A DNA stretch of 44,745 nt from an uncultured Deferribacterales bacterium (lineage in GTDB: Bacteria > Chrysiogenota > Deferribacteres > Deferribacterales > Mucispirillaceae). The position numbers and the translations under genes are program-made. Location of the stretch: positions 1 through 44,745 of the forward strand of contig CANTXF010000011.1 in the NCBI GenBank assembly GCA_947853665.1, written 5' to 3'. The notes beneath the pieces were generated by a model, which saw nothing but the letters and a program-made list of their open reading frames with translations, ran no database searches and was not told the DNA's origin. Numbering within the stretch: position 1 is the first letter of the stretch; the number at the start of each line of letters is the position of its first letter. Positions 8,608-17,396 of the stretch are shown one piece after another.

Positions 8608-9948
8608 ATGTTCTCATCCGGATTTTTGCGCGCGTTGGCGGGGGCCGTTTTCTGTTTTTGCCTGTGCGGGGCGGCTTCTGCCTCCGACGCTTATCTTGAT
8701 AACAGGCTTCTTGCCGCTTCTTCGAGGGGCGACACGCGGATAGTGAAGGACTCCCTTTTAAAAGGGGCCAATATAGATTCTAGGGACAGGCTTGGCAACA
8801 CGCCCCTTATCCTTGCCTCCGACGGCGGTTATCAGGAGATAGTGCGCCTGCTCATCGAGGAAGGCGCCGCCGTCAACGCCATGAACGTGTACGGGTACAC
8901 GCCTCTTTTATCCGCCGTTACCAATTCTCACAGATATATAGCTTCCCTGCTGTTTAAAGCCGGAGCCGACCCGGAAATTCCGAACAAGTACGGCACTACT
9001 CCGTCTATGTATATAAAAACCCTCGGGTTCTTTACCATGAACGAATACGCCGGCTTATCCGGGCCCGCCTTATCATCCCTTACGGACGACAGGCCGGAAA
9101 GGCGCGGCGCTGCGGGCGGTCTGCATAACCCTGTCTGGCGGGAGAAGTTTAACAGGCTTCTTTCGGAAGGCAAGGCTAAGGAGGCCGCGGATATTCTCGT
9201 TAAAACCGCGGAAACAGGGAACAGGCAGGCCATGTTCCTGCTGGGCTCCCTGCTGATAGAAAGGAACAATATTTCCTCCGGAATAAGCTGGCTCAAAAAA
9301 GCCGCCGACGGAGCGGACGCGGATATTCTTTATGAAACCGGCCGCCTTCTTGCCGGAGGGAGCGTCCCTTACGACAGGGATTTCGGGATGGCCTGTCTGA
9401 AACGGGCTATGGAAGGCGGCAGAGCGGAGGCCGGGGCCGAATACGCAAGGCTTCTGCTCTATGGCGGCAGCTACGCGGAAGCCTACCCCATATTCGTTTC
9501 CGCGGCGGAGAGTGGCAGCTTGGAGGGCGAGTTTTATCAGGGATATATGCTTTTTGCCGGTAAGGGCGTTAAAGCAGACGAGGAAAAGGGGCTATCCCTT
9601 ATAAATAAAGCGGCTTCCGGCGGATACGGCGAGGCTGAGGCGTTTTTAGGCAGACTGGGGCTTGAGGATATGATAAAGCGTGTGGCTTCTTCCTCCGTAG
9701 GCGATAGGGCCATGATCAAAGGAGATATTCTTTCCCTTAACGCCCATCTTATAAAAGGCCGGGAGGGCTGCGACACCTACGGTCTGGAAGAAGCTTTCGG
9801 CGGCGCTTACGGAGTGCGCAGGGCGGAGATATGCTATCCCGGCGACGGCACCGTAAAGGCTTTTTATTATATGGCTCCTTCGGCCGACAGGGACGGGGCC
9901 GCTTATTTGAAAAATACAGCGGGGAACGCGGAGTTCGTTTTCCCCTGA
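8608..9948 (+). CDS. Exported ankyrin-repeat plus Sel1-repeat protein
   Basis: The 446-residue product starts with a signal peptide (hydrophobic L-A-G-A-V-F-C-F-C-L-C-G-A-A-S-A, likely cleaved near residue 25). About three ankyrin repeats follow at residues 30-135, with cores such as G-N-T-P-L-I-L-A-S-D-G-G and Y-G-Y-T-P-L-L-S-A-V. Sel1-like helical repeats occupy about 205-350 (for example M-F-L-L-G-S-L-L-I-E and G-E-F-Y-Q-G-Y-M-L-F-A-G-K-G-V). The last 90 residues are not recognisable. Both repeat types mediate protein contacts, so a periplasmic scaffold role is inferred; the partner is unknown. GGGGAGGGG precedes the ATG, and the TPR protein gene follows 11 bases later. Confidence 0.82.
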   Translation: MFSSGFLRALAGAVFCFCLCGAASASDAYLDNRLLAASSRGDTRIVKDSLLKGANIDSRDRLGNTPLILASDGGYQEIVRLLIEEGAAVNAMNVYGYTPLLSAVTNSHRYIASLLFKAGADPEIPNKYGTTPSMYIKTLGFFTMNEYAGLSGPALSSLTDDRPERRGAAGGLHNPVWREKFNRLLSEGKAKEAADILVKTAETGNRQAMFLLGSLLIERNNISSGISWLKKAADGADADILYETGRLLAGGSVPYDRDFGMACLKRAMEGGRAEAGAEYARLLLYGGSYAEAYPIFVSAAESGSLEGEFYQGYMLFAGKGVKADEEKGLSLINKAASGGYGEAEAFLGRLGLEDMIKRVASSSVGDRAMIKGDILSLNAHLIKGREGCDTYGLEEAFGGAYGVRRAEICYPGDGTVKAFYYMAPSADRDGAAYLKNTAGNAEFVFP

Positions 9949-9959
9949 AAGAGCGTTTG

Positions 9960-11345
9960 ATGATAAAATTTTTAGCCTTGGTTTTCACCGTTTTTTTCGC
10001 TTTATCGGCTTACGGCAGGGAGGGAATAGTAAAAGCCGTTCAGGACGCTTTCGAGCTTTATTCCGTAGGCAGTTTCGACGAGGCCGCCCCTCTTTTCGAG
10101 GAAGCGGCCCAAATGATGAAGGAAAACGCCCCGTCCGACGTGAAAGGGCGTATCAAGGTTTCTCTTTACGCCGGGCTTTCTTACAGGGAGGCGGGGGATT
10201 ATCAGGCCGCGTGCCTGTGGCTTACGGAGGCTTTCAACCTGGCCGCTTCCTCCGGCGATAAGGCTTACGCCGTAAAGATTCTCGCCTATATAGCGGAAAC
10301 AAGGCGTATGCAGGGGGATTACGCCAAATCCTTAGAAGATTATCTGACCGCCATAAATTCCGGCCTTACGGAAGAAAAGGAAAAGGCGGCTCTTTATTAC
10401 GGCCTTGCGGAAAGCTACCGGCTTTCCGGCAAATACGGTGAGGCTCTTGAAGCCTGCGGTAGATCTGAGGAGATCTCCAAAAAATTTTCCATGGATAAGC
10501 TTTATCTTTCCTGCGTTATTGTGGACGGGGAATCTTACCGTATGAAAGGCGATTACGCCAAATCCATGCAGATGTTCGGCGTGGCTCTCGATACCGGCCG
10601 GGCCAGGAATTATCAGGATATAGCCGTGGCCGCTCTTAACGGGCTTGCTCTTGTGTCGGAGGTTCTCGGGCGCACTGACGCGGCAAGGGACAGATTCGAG
10701 GAAGCCTTATCCCTTTCCATAAAAAACGAGGCTTTCGACGGGGTCGTGCTTATAAGCGGCAAAATCCTTTCCCTGCTTCCGGAAAAAGGCTCTTTTTCCG
10801 AAAAAGGGGACGAAATATCGGAAACGGTCAAAAGCCTTGAACCGCTGAAAGACAGCGAAATGAAAATCGCTCTTTTAAAGCTCGCTTCAGGATATTACGG
10901 CGCTTCCGGCGTATATGACAAAATGTATATCGCTTCGGAGGCCCTTTATAACGAAGCCGTTGCCTCGGGAAGCGACGCCGACGCTTCCGGCGGCCTCTAC
11001 GGTATGGCAACGGCCCTTTTCGGCATGGAAAAATATCAGGCCGCCTCTGACAGGCTGGACGAGGCCGTTTCGAGAGCTGCCTCCGCCGGGGTTTCCTCCG
11101 GCATAGGGAAAATGTACGCCCTTAAAAGTGAGTGTTTCGTTAAAATGGGCTATTCGGAGGACGCGGCTCTGATTATGGAGGAAGCCGTGCGCAGCGCGGA
11201 GGACGAAAAGAGCAAAGCCGTATACGGGGCAAGGCTTATGGAGATAAAGGCGATGATAGGGCCCGTTTCCGGCGAGGGTCCCGCAGAAAGGGCGGAAGAT
11301 GCTTCCGCCCCGGAGGATAAGGCTGAAAACAGACTTTCAGAATAA
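9960..11345 (+). CDS. Exported TPR-repeat protein
   Basis: The 461-residue product has a short N-terminal signal sequence (M-I-K-F-L-A-L-V-F-T-V-F-F-A-L-S-A-Y-G). A long array of tetratricopeptide repeats follows, visible as recurring Y-x3-G-x-Y-x2-A and A-L-Y-Y-G-L-A-E-S-Y-R-L-S-G-K-Y patterns from about residue 25 to 440. The final 30 residues are acidic and low in complexity. Such proteins act as scaffolds in the periplasm. ATG 9960 was taken as the start because it begins the signal sequence; a longer frame reaching back into the preceding gene encodes an arginine-rich shadow. The gene sits 11 bases after the ankyrin/Sel1 gene, and the pair probably works together. A strong hairpin terminator closes the transcription unit. 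Confidence 0.82.
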   Translation: MIKFLALVFTVFFALSAYGREGIVKAVQDAFELYSVGSFDEAAPLFEEAAQMMKENAPSDVKGRIKVSLYAGLSYREAGDYQAACLWLTEAFNLAASSGDKAYAVKILAYIAETRRMQGDYAKSLEDYLTAINSGLTEEKEKAALYYGLAESYRLSGKYGEALEACGRSEEISKKFSMDKLYLSCVIVDGESYRMKGDYAKSMQMFGVALDTGRARNYQDIAVAALNGLALVSEVLGRTDAARDRFEEALSLSIKNEAFDGVVLISGKILSLLPEKGSFSEKGDEISETVKSLEPLKDSEMKIALLKLASGYYGASGVYDKMYIASEALYNEAVASGSDADASGGLYGMATALFGMEKYQAASDRLDEAVSRAASAGVSSGIGKMYALKSECFVKMGYSEDAALIMEEAVRSAEDEKSKAVYGARLMEIKAMIGPVSGEGPAERAEDASAPEDKAENRLSE

Positions 11346-11400
11346 ACGCCCGTTTTTATAAAGTGGCCGGTAACATGAAAAATAACCGCGTAAAATTAAA

Positions 11401-11426
11401 AAGCCCCGCTTAAGCGGGGCTTTTTT
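11401..11426. terminator. Bidirectional terminator between TPR gene and asparaginase gene
   Basis: AAGCCCCGC and GCGGGGCTT form a 9-bp stem, flanked by T-runs on the plus strand and an A-rich run on the left that becomes T-rich on the minus strand. It lies between two convergent genes and can serve both. Confidence 0.88.
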
Positions 11427-11431
11427 GGTTT

Positions 11432-12490
11432 TTAATATTTATTAAATATTTCCTGTATTTTTTTAGGGTCGTCGGTTTTAGTCAGCGCCAGCATAAGAAG
11501 CACGCGTGCTTTCTGAGGGTTAAGATTATCGGCTCCGATAAAGCCGTTCTTTTTGTCGTCCCCTTCTATAAGAACCAGGCCGGAGCCGGTTCTGCTGCTG
11601 CGGACGACGGCCGTTTTATTATTTTTCATAAGATTTAAAAGAGCTTCCTTCTGGTTCCGGTGTACGCTTCCAGCTCCGGAACCGGCTATTACGAGGCCCT
11701 TGGCTCCCGCCTTTACAAGAGCTTCCGCCGCCGGGGCGGAACCGTCGTTAGAGTAGGAATACAATATATCGACTTTAGGCAGGGTTTTCATCCCTTTTAC
11801 GTCAAATTCCGTGGCTGTTGTGTGGGGCTTTGCGGGCAGGGCGTAAAAGTACGGAACGCCGTCTATCACAGCGCCCAGGCTTCCGGAATTGGGGGCCTTA
11901 AAGGTGCTTGTTTTCATCGTGTTGGTTTTCGCCGCGTCCCGGGCGGATAGTATGGCGTCGTCCATAGATATCATCACACCTTTTCCTTTAGCCTCCGGGC
12001 TTGCGGCCAGAGCCACGGCATTATAAAGGTTTTTGGGGCCGTCGGCGCTTATGGCCGTGGCCGGGCGCATGGCTCCTACAAGAACCACCGGCTTGTCGCT
12101 TTTTACGACCATATTAAGGAAATAGGCCGTTTCTTCCATAGTATCCGTACCGTGGGTTATTACCACGCCGTCAATGTCTCTAGCAAGGAGGTCGTTTATG
12201 GTAGAGGCAAGCTCCAGCCATATATCGTCCGTCATGTTGCTGGAGTCTATGTTGCACACCTGCCTGCCGCTGATAACGGCCAGGCTCTGTATTTCCGGCA
12301 CGGCTTTTATAAGGGTTTCCACCGTCAGGACTCCAGCGGTGTATCCCGTGGTGGCTACCCCGCTTTCCACCGACCCGGCTATTGTGCCGCCGGTAGCAAG
12401 AATTGCCACTTTAGGCAGGTCCTTGCCCCAGCATAACGGCGCTGCCAGCAGGAACAGGGCCGCCAGCGAAAGATAGAAAAATTTCTTCAT
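11432..12490 (-). CDS. ansB: Periplasmic type II L-asparaginase
   Basis: The enzyme hydrolyses L-asparagine to aspartate and ammonia. The 352 residues start with a signal peptide (K-K-F-F-Y-L-S-L-A-A-L-F-L-L-A-A-P), so it acts in the periplasm. Both active-site regions are intact: A-T-G-G-T-I-A-G (nucleophile Thr36) and T-H-G-T-D-T-M-E-E-T-A-Y-F. The D-S-S-N-M substrate loop and the conserved region A-A-K-T-N-T-M-K-T-S-T-F are also present. AGGAGG lies 9 bases before ATG 12490. It appears monocistronic, bounded by a terminator downstream and by a MITE-like repeat about 60 bases upstream. Periplasmic asparaginases in anaerobes often feed aspartate/fumarate respiration, but that link is only inferred here. 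Confidence 0.95.
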   Translation of the reverse strand: MKKFFYLSLAALFLLAAPLCWGKDLPKVAILATGGTIAGSVESGVATTGYTAGVLTVETLIKAVPEIQSLAVISGRQVCNIDSSNMTDDIWLELASTINDLLARDIDGVVITHGTDTMEETAYFLNMVVKSDKPVVLVGAMRPATAISADGPKNLYNAVALAASPEAKGKGVMISMDDAILSARDAAKTNTMKTSTFKAPNSGSLGAVIDGVPYFYALPAKPHTTATEFDVKGMKTLPKVDILYSYSNDGSAPAAEALVKAGAKGLVIAGSGAGSVHRNQKEALLNLMKNNKTAVVRSSRTGSGLVLIEGDDKKNGFIGADNLNPQKARVLLMLALTKTDDPKKIQEIFNKY

Positions 12491-12548
12491 TATTTTTTTC
12501 CTCCTTAACGTAATAATATCCGTGGTAAGCGTCTCCCGGTATGCGGTA

Positions 12549-12711
12549 GGTTACGGCAGATCTTCGCAGCGACGGCCGGGCGGCGCCGGGCGCTTATGAT
12601 TTTATCCCGCTGGGAAAAGGCTTCCCCGCCTTAAACTTACGCCCTGCAAAAGGGCTTATGTACGGTTTTTTGCCGCCCCGGGCCTCTTTATTATAAATAT
12701 TTCCTATAATC
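12549..12711 (-). repeat. MITE-like intergenic repeat, copy B
   Basis: This 163-base segment matches the 29796-29968 element in inverted orientation. One end (12690-12711) reads on the minus strand as ATTATAGGAAATATTTATAA and continues TAAAG, with about 3 mismatches to the corresponding end at 29796-29824. The other end (12549-12570) begins GGTTACGGCAGAT, matching the opposite end of that element, though about 13 AT-rich bases are missing. The interior shares GCAGGGCG and TTTAAGGCGGG with the 19.3 kb copy. A 67-codon frame lying over it is judged non-coding. Confidence 0.65.
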
Positions 12712-12960
12712 GGGCCGATTTTCGTCAGGGACGCAGCAGACGTGGATGTTTCCCGCAGTTTTTGCCATGATCCTGCGCGAAAGAGAAGCCGCCGCACATT
12801 AAATATATATTAATAATTTTTATTAAACGCAATCAATATGAAAACTATGCGCAAAAGTGAACCGTGTTTTGATGAAAAAGACTCGGATATCAATCGGTTG
12901 AAAAATATCCCGCTTCGGAAAATTATTTTAAGACCGTCCCGCCAAAGCCGTGTTTTGAAA
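12712..12960. other. Intergenic stretch without recognised genes
   Basis: Between the repeat and the glyQ terminator there is an AT-rich core (12797-12840) and no convincing gene. A 49-codon plus-strand frame at 12838-12987 has no ribosome-binding site and runs into the opposite-strand terminator. Confidence 0.4.
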
Positions 12961-12985
12961 AAGCCCTCCCTATATGGGAGGGCTT
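12961..12985 (-). terminator. Terminator of the arg-glyQ operon
   Basis: AAGCCCTCCC and GGGAGGGCTT make a 10-bp stem with a 5-base loop just after the glyQ stop. On the minus strand a TTTTTCAAAA run follows. Confidence 0.85.
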
Positions 12986-12996
12986 AAAAATGATTT

Positions 12997-13866
12997 TTAT
13001 TTCTTTAAAAGCGGATATCCCAGCTCCTCTCGTTTCGCGGCGAATTTTTCCGCGCAGAGTTTAGCCAATGCCCGCACTCTCGCTATATAGCCTGTCCTTT
13101 CCGTAACGGATATGGCGCTTCTCGCGTCCAGCAGGTTAAAAGTGTGGCTGCATTTCAGGCAGTAATCGTAGGCCGGCAGCGGGAGATTCAGCCCGGCAAG
13201 CCTGGCGCATTCTTTTTCGTAAGTGTCGAAAAGCATAAAAAGCGTAGGCACGTCCGCTTCCTCAAAATTGAACTTTGAGAACTGGACTTCGTTTTCATGG
13301 TATATCTGGCCGTAGGTAACGTTTTCGTTCCATTTTACGTCGAATATGGATTCCGCCTGCTGCAGATACATGGTAAGCCGCTCGAGTCCGTAGGTAAGCT
13401 CGCCTGAAACGGGTTTCAAATCCATCCCGCCGGCCTGCTGAAAATAGGTAAACTGGCTTATTTCCATGCCGTCCAGCCATACTTCCCAGCCCAGGCCCCA
13501 TGCCCCCAGAGTGGGGGATTCCCAGTCGTCCTCCACGAAGCGTATATCGTGTTCGAGAGGGTTTATGCCTATGGCTTTAAGGCTGGAAAGGTAAAGCTCC
13601 TGAATATCGTCCGGAGAAGGCTTAAGTATTACCTGAAACTGATAATAATGCTGCAGCCTGTTGGGGTTTTCCCCGTACCGTCCGTCGGTAGGGCGGCGGC
13701 TGTTCTGCACGTAGGCCGCTTTCCACGGTTCCGGCCCCAGGCACATGAGGAAGGTGGCGGGGTTAAAAGTGCCTGCCCCAACCTCGTTGTCGTAGGGCTG
13801 GTAAACGATACAGCCCTGATCGGCCCAGTAACGCTGCAGGGTCATTATAACGTCTTGAAAATACAT
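12997..13866 (-). CDS. glyQ: Glycyl-tRNA synthetase alpha subunit
   Basis: GlyQ is the catalytic subunit of the bacterial alpha2-beta2 glycyl-tRNA synthetase. The 289 residues are full length and carry the strongly conserved family blocks: W-A-D-Q-G-C near the start, [42 protein letters not shown] and T-Y-G-L-E-R. It starts 2 bases after argG, so it is the last gene of the arginine operon. The usual partner glyS does not follow; a terminator comes next and then asparaginase on the same strand. glyS must lie elsewhere in the genome. Confidence 0.97.
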   Translation of the reverse strand: MYFQDVIMTLQRYWADQGCIVYQPYDNEVGAGTFNPATFLMCLGPEPWKAAYVQNSRRPTDGRYGENPNRLQHYYQFQVILKPSPDDIQELYLSSLKAIGINPLEHDIRFVEDDWESPTLGAWGLGWEVWLDGMEISQFTYFQQAGGMDLKPVSGELTYGLERLTMYLQQAESIFDVKWNENVTYGQIYHENEVQFSKFNFEEADVPTLFMLFDTYEKECARLAGLNLPLPAYDYCLKCSHTFNLLDARSAISVTERTGYIARVRALAKLCAEKFAAKREELGYPLLKK

Positions 13867-13868
13867 GT

Positions 13869-15080
13869 TTATTTTTTCTCTCTTTTCGCGTTGGCTTTTA
13901 GAGGCAGGGAGTGGAGCCTGATAAAACCGGTGGCGTCGCTCTGGTCGTAGGCCCCGTGGTCGTCGTCCATGGATACGACCATCATATCGTACAGGGAGTA
14001 GTCGCTTTCCCGCCCCATGCAGGTTATATTACCCTTATAAAGCTCCAGCTTTACCTTGCCGGTTACGTATCTCTGAGATTCTTCAAGGAGCGCCCTCAGG
14101 CAGTCCATTTCCCCGGAATACCAGTATCCGTTATATACCAGACCGGCGAATCTTGGCATAAGGGTTTCTTTCAGATTTATGACGCTTCCGTCGAGAGTCA
14201 GCCCTTCAAGATCTCTGTGGGCGGCCATAAGTATGGTGGCTCCCGGAGTTTCGTACACGCCTCTTGATTTCATGCCCACATACCGGCTTTCCACCATATC
14301 CACCCTGCCTATGCCGTTTTCGGCTCCGAGGCGGTTGGTTCCTTTAAGCATTTCATAGGGGGAGAGGGCTTTGCCGTTAAGCTTTACGGCCACTCCCTTA
14401 TCAAATTCAAGCTCTATTACTGTTCCCTTGTCGGGAGCGTTTTTAGGGCTTACGGTATATTCGAACATATCGGCGGGAGGCGTAGCCGCCGGATCTTCCA
14501 GAATACCCGCTTCGAAGCTGATGTGCATTACGTTGTCGTCGCTGGACCATGGTTTTGAAACGGTCGCTTTTACGGGGATGCCGTGTTCCGCGGCAAACTC
14601 CATGGCTTCTTTCCTGCCCTTTATCACGTTGTAAAACTCCGGTATTCTCCAGGGGACTATGGCTTTAAGCTCCGGCGCCAGCGCGGCTGCCGTAAGCTCG
14701 AAACGCACCTGGTCGTTGCCTTTGCCGGTGGCTCCGTGGGCAAAATATTTCGCCCCCGTTTTTTTTGCGGTTTCTATTATGCCTTTGGCTATTATCGGCC
14801 TTGCCAGGGACGTTCCCAGATAGTAGCGGCCTTCGTAAAGGGCGTTGAATTTTACGGCTGTAAAGACGAAATCCCTTACGAACTCCTCTTTAAGATCCGC
14901 CACGTAAAATTCCTTGGCTCCCGATTTCATGGCCTTTTCTTCCACGGCCTTCCAGTCGCCCTCCTGACCCACGTCCGCGACGAAGGCCACCACGTCGTAG
15001 CCTTTAAGGTCGAGCCATTTTAATATAACGGAGGTGTCGAGGCCCCCCGAATAAGCCAGAACTACTTTCTCCCGTGCCAT
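13869..15080 (-). CDS. argG: Argininosuccinate synthase
   Basis: This enzyme joins citrulline and aspartate using ATP, the penultimate step of arginine synthesis in the cytoplasm. The 403 residues match the family's usual length. The ATP loop A-Y-S-G-G-L-D-T-S lies at residues 9-17; [13 protein letters not shown] and W-S-S-D-D-N are the other family signatures. The ATG is 1 base from the argF stop codon, showing tight coupling inside argD-argF-argG-glyQ. argH is not in the window. Confidence 0.97.
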   Translation of the reverse strand: MAREKVVLAYSGGLDTSVILKWLDLKGYDVVAFVADVGQEGDWKAVEEKAMKSGAKEFYVADLKEEFVRDFVFTAVKFNALYEGRYYLGTSLARPIIAKGIIETAKKTGAKYFAHGATGKGNDQVRFELTAAALAPELKAIVPWRIPEFYNVIKGRKEAMEFAAEHGIPVKATVSKPWSSDDNVMHISFEAGILEDPAATPPADMFEYTVSPKNAPDKGTVIELEFDKGVAVKLNGKALSPYEMLKGTNRLGAENGIGRVDMVESRYVGMKSRGVYETPGATILMAAHRDLEGLTLDGSVINLKETLMPRFAGLVYNGYWYSGEMDCLRALLEESQRYVTGKVKLELYKGNITCMGRESDYSLYDMMVVSMDDDHGAYDQSDATGFIRLHSLPLKANAKREKK

Positions 15081-15081
15081 G

Positions 15082-16008
15082 TTAATTGCCTCCCAAACAA
15101 TCGAGCATGATTGCTTTCTGTATATGTAATCTGTTTTCCGCTTCGTCGAATATTACCGAGGCCTGGCTTTCAAGCACATCTTCCGACACTTCCTCCCCCC
15201 TGTGGGCGGGCAGGCAGTGCATAAAAAGGGCGTTTTTTCCGGCCAGCGACATAAGGCGGGAATTTACCTGAAATCCGGCGAAATCCTTTATGCGCTTCCG
15301 GGCCTCGTCTTCCTGCCCCATGCTGGCCCATACGTCGGTATATACCACGTCGGCGTTTTTAACGGCTTCTTCCGGGCTTTCCGTAAGAGTTATGGAGGAG
15401 CCGTGCCTTCCGGCCGTTTCAAGGGCTTTTTCATATATGGATTTATCGACGCGGTACGCGGCCGGGGAGGCTACTGCCAGATCCATGCCGAACTGGGCGC
15501 AGCCGTTCATCCAGGAGTTGGCCATATTGTTTCCGTCGCCTATATAGGCTACTTTTATCCCTTCGTACCGGCCTGTTTTTTCGTATATTGTCATTATATC
15601 GGCCATTATCTGGCAGGGGTGGTAGGTGTCCGTAAGGCCGTTTATCACCGGTACGGAGGCGTACTCCGCCAGCTCTCCGGCGCGTTCATGGGCGAAGGTG
15701 CGTATCATTATGCCGTGAACGTAGCGGGACATTACCCTCGCAGTGTCTTTTATCGTTTCCCCCCGGCCCAGCTGTATATCCCTGCCGCTTAAAAACAGAG
15801 GGTTTGCCCCAAGCTCCCTTATGCCTATTTCGAAGGACATACGGGTTCTTGTGGACGATTTTTCAAATATCATGGCCACGCTTTTGCCGTCCAGATATTT
15901 ATGCGGAACGCCTTTTTTGCGTTCTTCCTTCAGTTTCAGCGCCGTTTCGATAAGGGCTTTAAGCTCCTGCGGCGTTCTTTGCATAAGTGTGAGGAAATCT
16001 TTTTTCAT
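15082..16008 (-). CDS. argF: Ornithine carbamoyltransferase
   Basis: The enzyme makes citrulline from ornithine and carbamoyl phosphate. Its 308 residues carry the carbamoyl-phosphate motif S-S-T-R-T-R-M-S-F-E (about 54-63), the H-P-C-Q-I-M-A-D block, and the catalytic M-H-C-L-P-A-H-R-G-E-E near the C-terminus. The start ATG overlaps the argD stop by 4 bases (ATGA), and argG follows 1 base after its stop. Confidence 0.97.
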   Translation of the reverse strand: MKKDFLTLMQRTPQELKALIETALKLKEERKKGVPHKYLDGKSVAMIFEKSSTRTRMSFEIGIRELGANPLFLSGRDIQLGRGETIKDTARVMSRYVHGIMIRTFAHERAGELAEYASVPVINGLTDTYHPCQIMADIMTIYEKTGRYEGIKVAYIGDGNNMANSWMNGCAQFGMDLAVASPAAYRVDKSIYEKALETAGRHGSSITLTESPEEAVKNADVVYTDVWASMGQEDEARKRIKDFAGFQVNSRLMSLAGKNALFMHCLPAHRGEEVSEDVLESQASVIFDEAENRLHIQKAIMLDCLGGN

Positions 16009-17174
16009 TTCGTTTTTTCTTCCAGATTTTTTACCGATTTTATAAATCTTGAGGCGCCGTCTTTTATCTCCTCCTCCGACACGGTAAGAGGAGGGTAGAG
16101 ACGCACGGAGCCGTTTCCCGCGGTTATCACTACAAGCCCGTTTTTAAGACATTCTTCCGCCAGCACCTTAGGGTCGTGTTTGGTGCCCGCTCCGATGAGC
16201 AGGCCCTTTCCCCTTATTTCGCAGGCGTCTCCCAGGGCTTCCTTTATAACGGAGGCCAGGAGATTTCCTTTTTCCGTTACCTTATCGAGGAAGCCGGGCC
16301 TTGTCATTTCCTTTATAACAGCCTTTGCCGCAGCGCATACTATCGGCGTGCCTCCGAAGGTGGAGCCGTGGGTTCCCGGAGTCATGTACCGGGCGAATCT
16401 GTCCTTCGCCAGAAAGGCTCCCATAGGAAGGCCGTTGGCCATAGCCTTGGCCATAGTCATAACGTCCGGCTCTATGCCGTAATGCTCGAAGGCGAACATT
16501 TTTCCCGTTCTGCCGTAGCCCGTCTGAACCTCGTCTATTATAAGCATTATGTCGTTGGCCGTGCAGTAGTCCCGCAGCCGCTTTACGTATTGCTTATCCG
16601 CGGAGAGCACGCCGCCTTCGCCCTGGAAGAGCTCCAGTATCACGGCCGCCGTATCGCCAAGAGAGGCGGCTTTTTCAAGCTCCTCCATATCGTTGAAGGG
16701 AACGTAGACGTTATAGCCCGCAGCGGGCGTAAAGCCCTTCTGGACCTTGGCCTGGCCCGTGGCGGACAGGGTGGCGTACGTCCTTCCGTGGAAGGAATTA
16801 TACATGGATATTATTTTGTATCTGGCGCCTGAGTATTTTACGTTTCCGTAAAGGCGGGCCAGCTTTATGGCCCCTTCGTTGGCTTCTGCCCCGGAGTTGC
16901 AGAAAAATACCTTTCCCGGGAAGCTGTTTTCCGTTATAAGGTCCGCCAGCTCCTCCTGCTCCTTTACTATAAAAAGGTTGGAGGTATGCAGCAGCAGGCC
17001 GGCCTGGCGCCTTATTGCTTCCGTAACGGCCGGGTTGCAGTGGCCCAGATTCGTAACCGATATGCCGGAGCCGAAATCAAGATACGATTTTCCGCTGTCG
17101 TCCCACAGCGTGGAGCCTTCTCCCCTGACGAAGGCTATCTGAAACCTTGAGTAGGTGTCCATCAACGACGGCAT
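16005..17174 (-). CDS. argD: Acetylornithine aminotransferase
   Basis: This PLP-dependent class III aminotransferase converts N-acetylglutamate semialdehyde to acetylornithine. With 389 residues it is normal length. Visible landmarks are C-N-S-G-A-E-A-N-E-G-A-I-K, S-F-H-G-R-T-Y-A-T-L-S-A-T-G, the D-E-V-Q-T-G-Y-G-R-T-G block, and the cofactor lysine in M-A-K-A-M-A-N-G. The ATG at 17174 is preceded by AGGGAGG at a good distance; an upstream in-frame TTG at 17192 would put that site inside the gene. It heads argD-argF-argG-glyQ, with a promoter at 17219-17247. Members of this family sometimes also act on succinyldiaminopimelate. Confidence 0.95.
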   Translation of the reverse strand: MPSLMDTYSRFQIAFVRGEGSTLWDDSGKSYLDFGSGISVTNLGHCNPAVTEAIRRQAGLLLHTSNLFIVKEQEELADLITENSFPGKVFFCNSGAEANEGAIKLARLYGNVKYSGARYKIISMYNSFHGRTYATLSATGQAKVQKGFTPAAGYNVYVPFNDMEELEKAASLGDTAAVILELFQGEGGVLSADKQYVKRLRDYCTANDIMLIIDEVQTGYGRTGKMFAFEHYGIEPDVMTMAKAMANGLPMGAFLAKDRFARYMTPGTHGSTFGGTPIVCAAAKAVIKEMTRPGFLDKVTEKGNLLASVIKEALGDACEIRGKGLLIGAGTKHDPKVLAEECLKNGLVVITAGNGSVRLYPPLTVSEEEIKDGASRFIKSVKNLEEKTK

Positions 17175-17218
17175 GGGCTGCCTCCCTGACAATATATGCG
17201 GATACCGCTAAAATAAAT

Positions 17219-17247
17219 TTTATAAACCAGAATCGGTAAAAAAGCAA
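17219..17247 (-). promoter_or_regulatory. Promoter of the argD-argF-argG-glyQ operon
   Basis: On the minus strand TTGCTT (17247-17242) and TATAAA (17224-17219) are separated by 17 bases. The predicted leader is about 38 bases. No convincing ArgR box was seen. Confidence 0.65.
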
Positions 17248-17360
17248 TTTTTAAGATTGTAAAAAAGGGGCCGCGGGCTTTATTCGATTTTATCCGCAGC
17301 TTTTATACGCCTTCGCTCCGAAAGGGGGACGCTCCGCTCCATTACCGCCTAAAATACTTA

Positions 17361-17389
17361 TTGAAAATAAACTTATAAACTATTATAAA
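17361..17389 (+). promoter_or_regulatory. Promoter directly abutting the iorA-like gene
   Basis: TTGAAA at 17361-17366 and TATAAA at 17384-17389 are separated by 17 bases. The expected RNA start (17395-17397) coincides with the ATG at 17397, and there is no ribosome-binding site, so the message may be leaderless. Confidence 0.6.
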
Positions 17390-17396
17390 TTTCCCT

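Noticed and set aside
12594-12797. 67-codon minus-strand frame as a small basic protein
   Set aside because: It lies mostly inside the MITE-like repeat, has no ribosome-binding site, and its composition follows the repeat sequence rather than normal codon use.
12838-12987. 49-codon plus-strand frame starting ATG 12838
   Set aside because: There is no ribosome-binding site and the frame runs into the opposite-strand glyQ terminator; the basic composition looks accidental.
17192-17260. ArgR operator before argD
   Set aside because: The spacer is AT-rich but no pair of 18-base ARG-box-like palindromes is visible.
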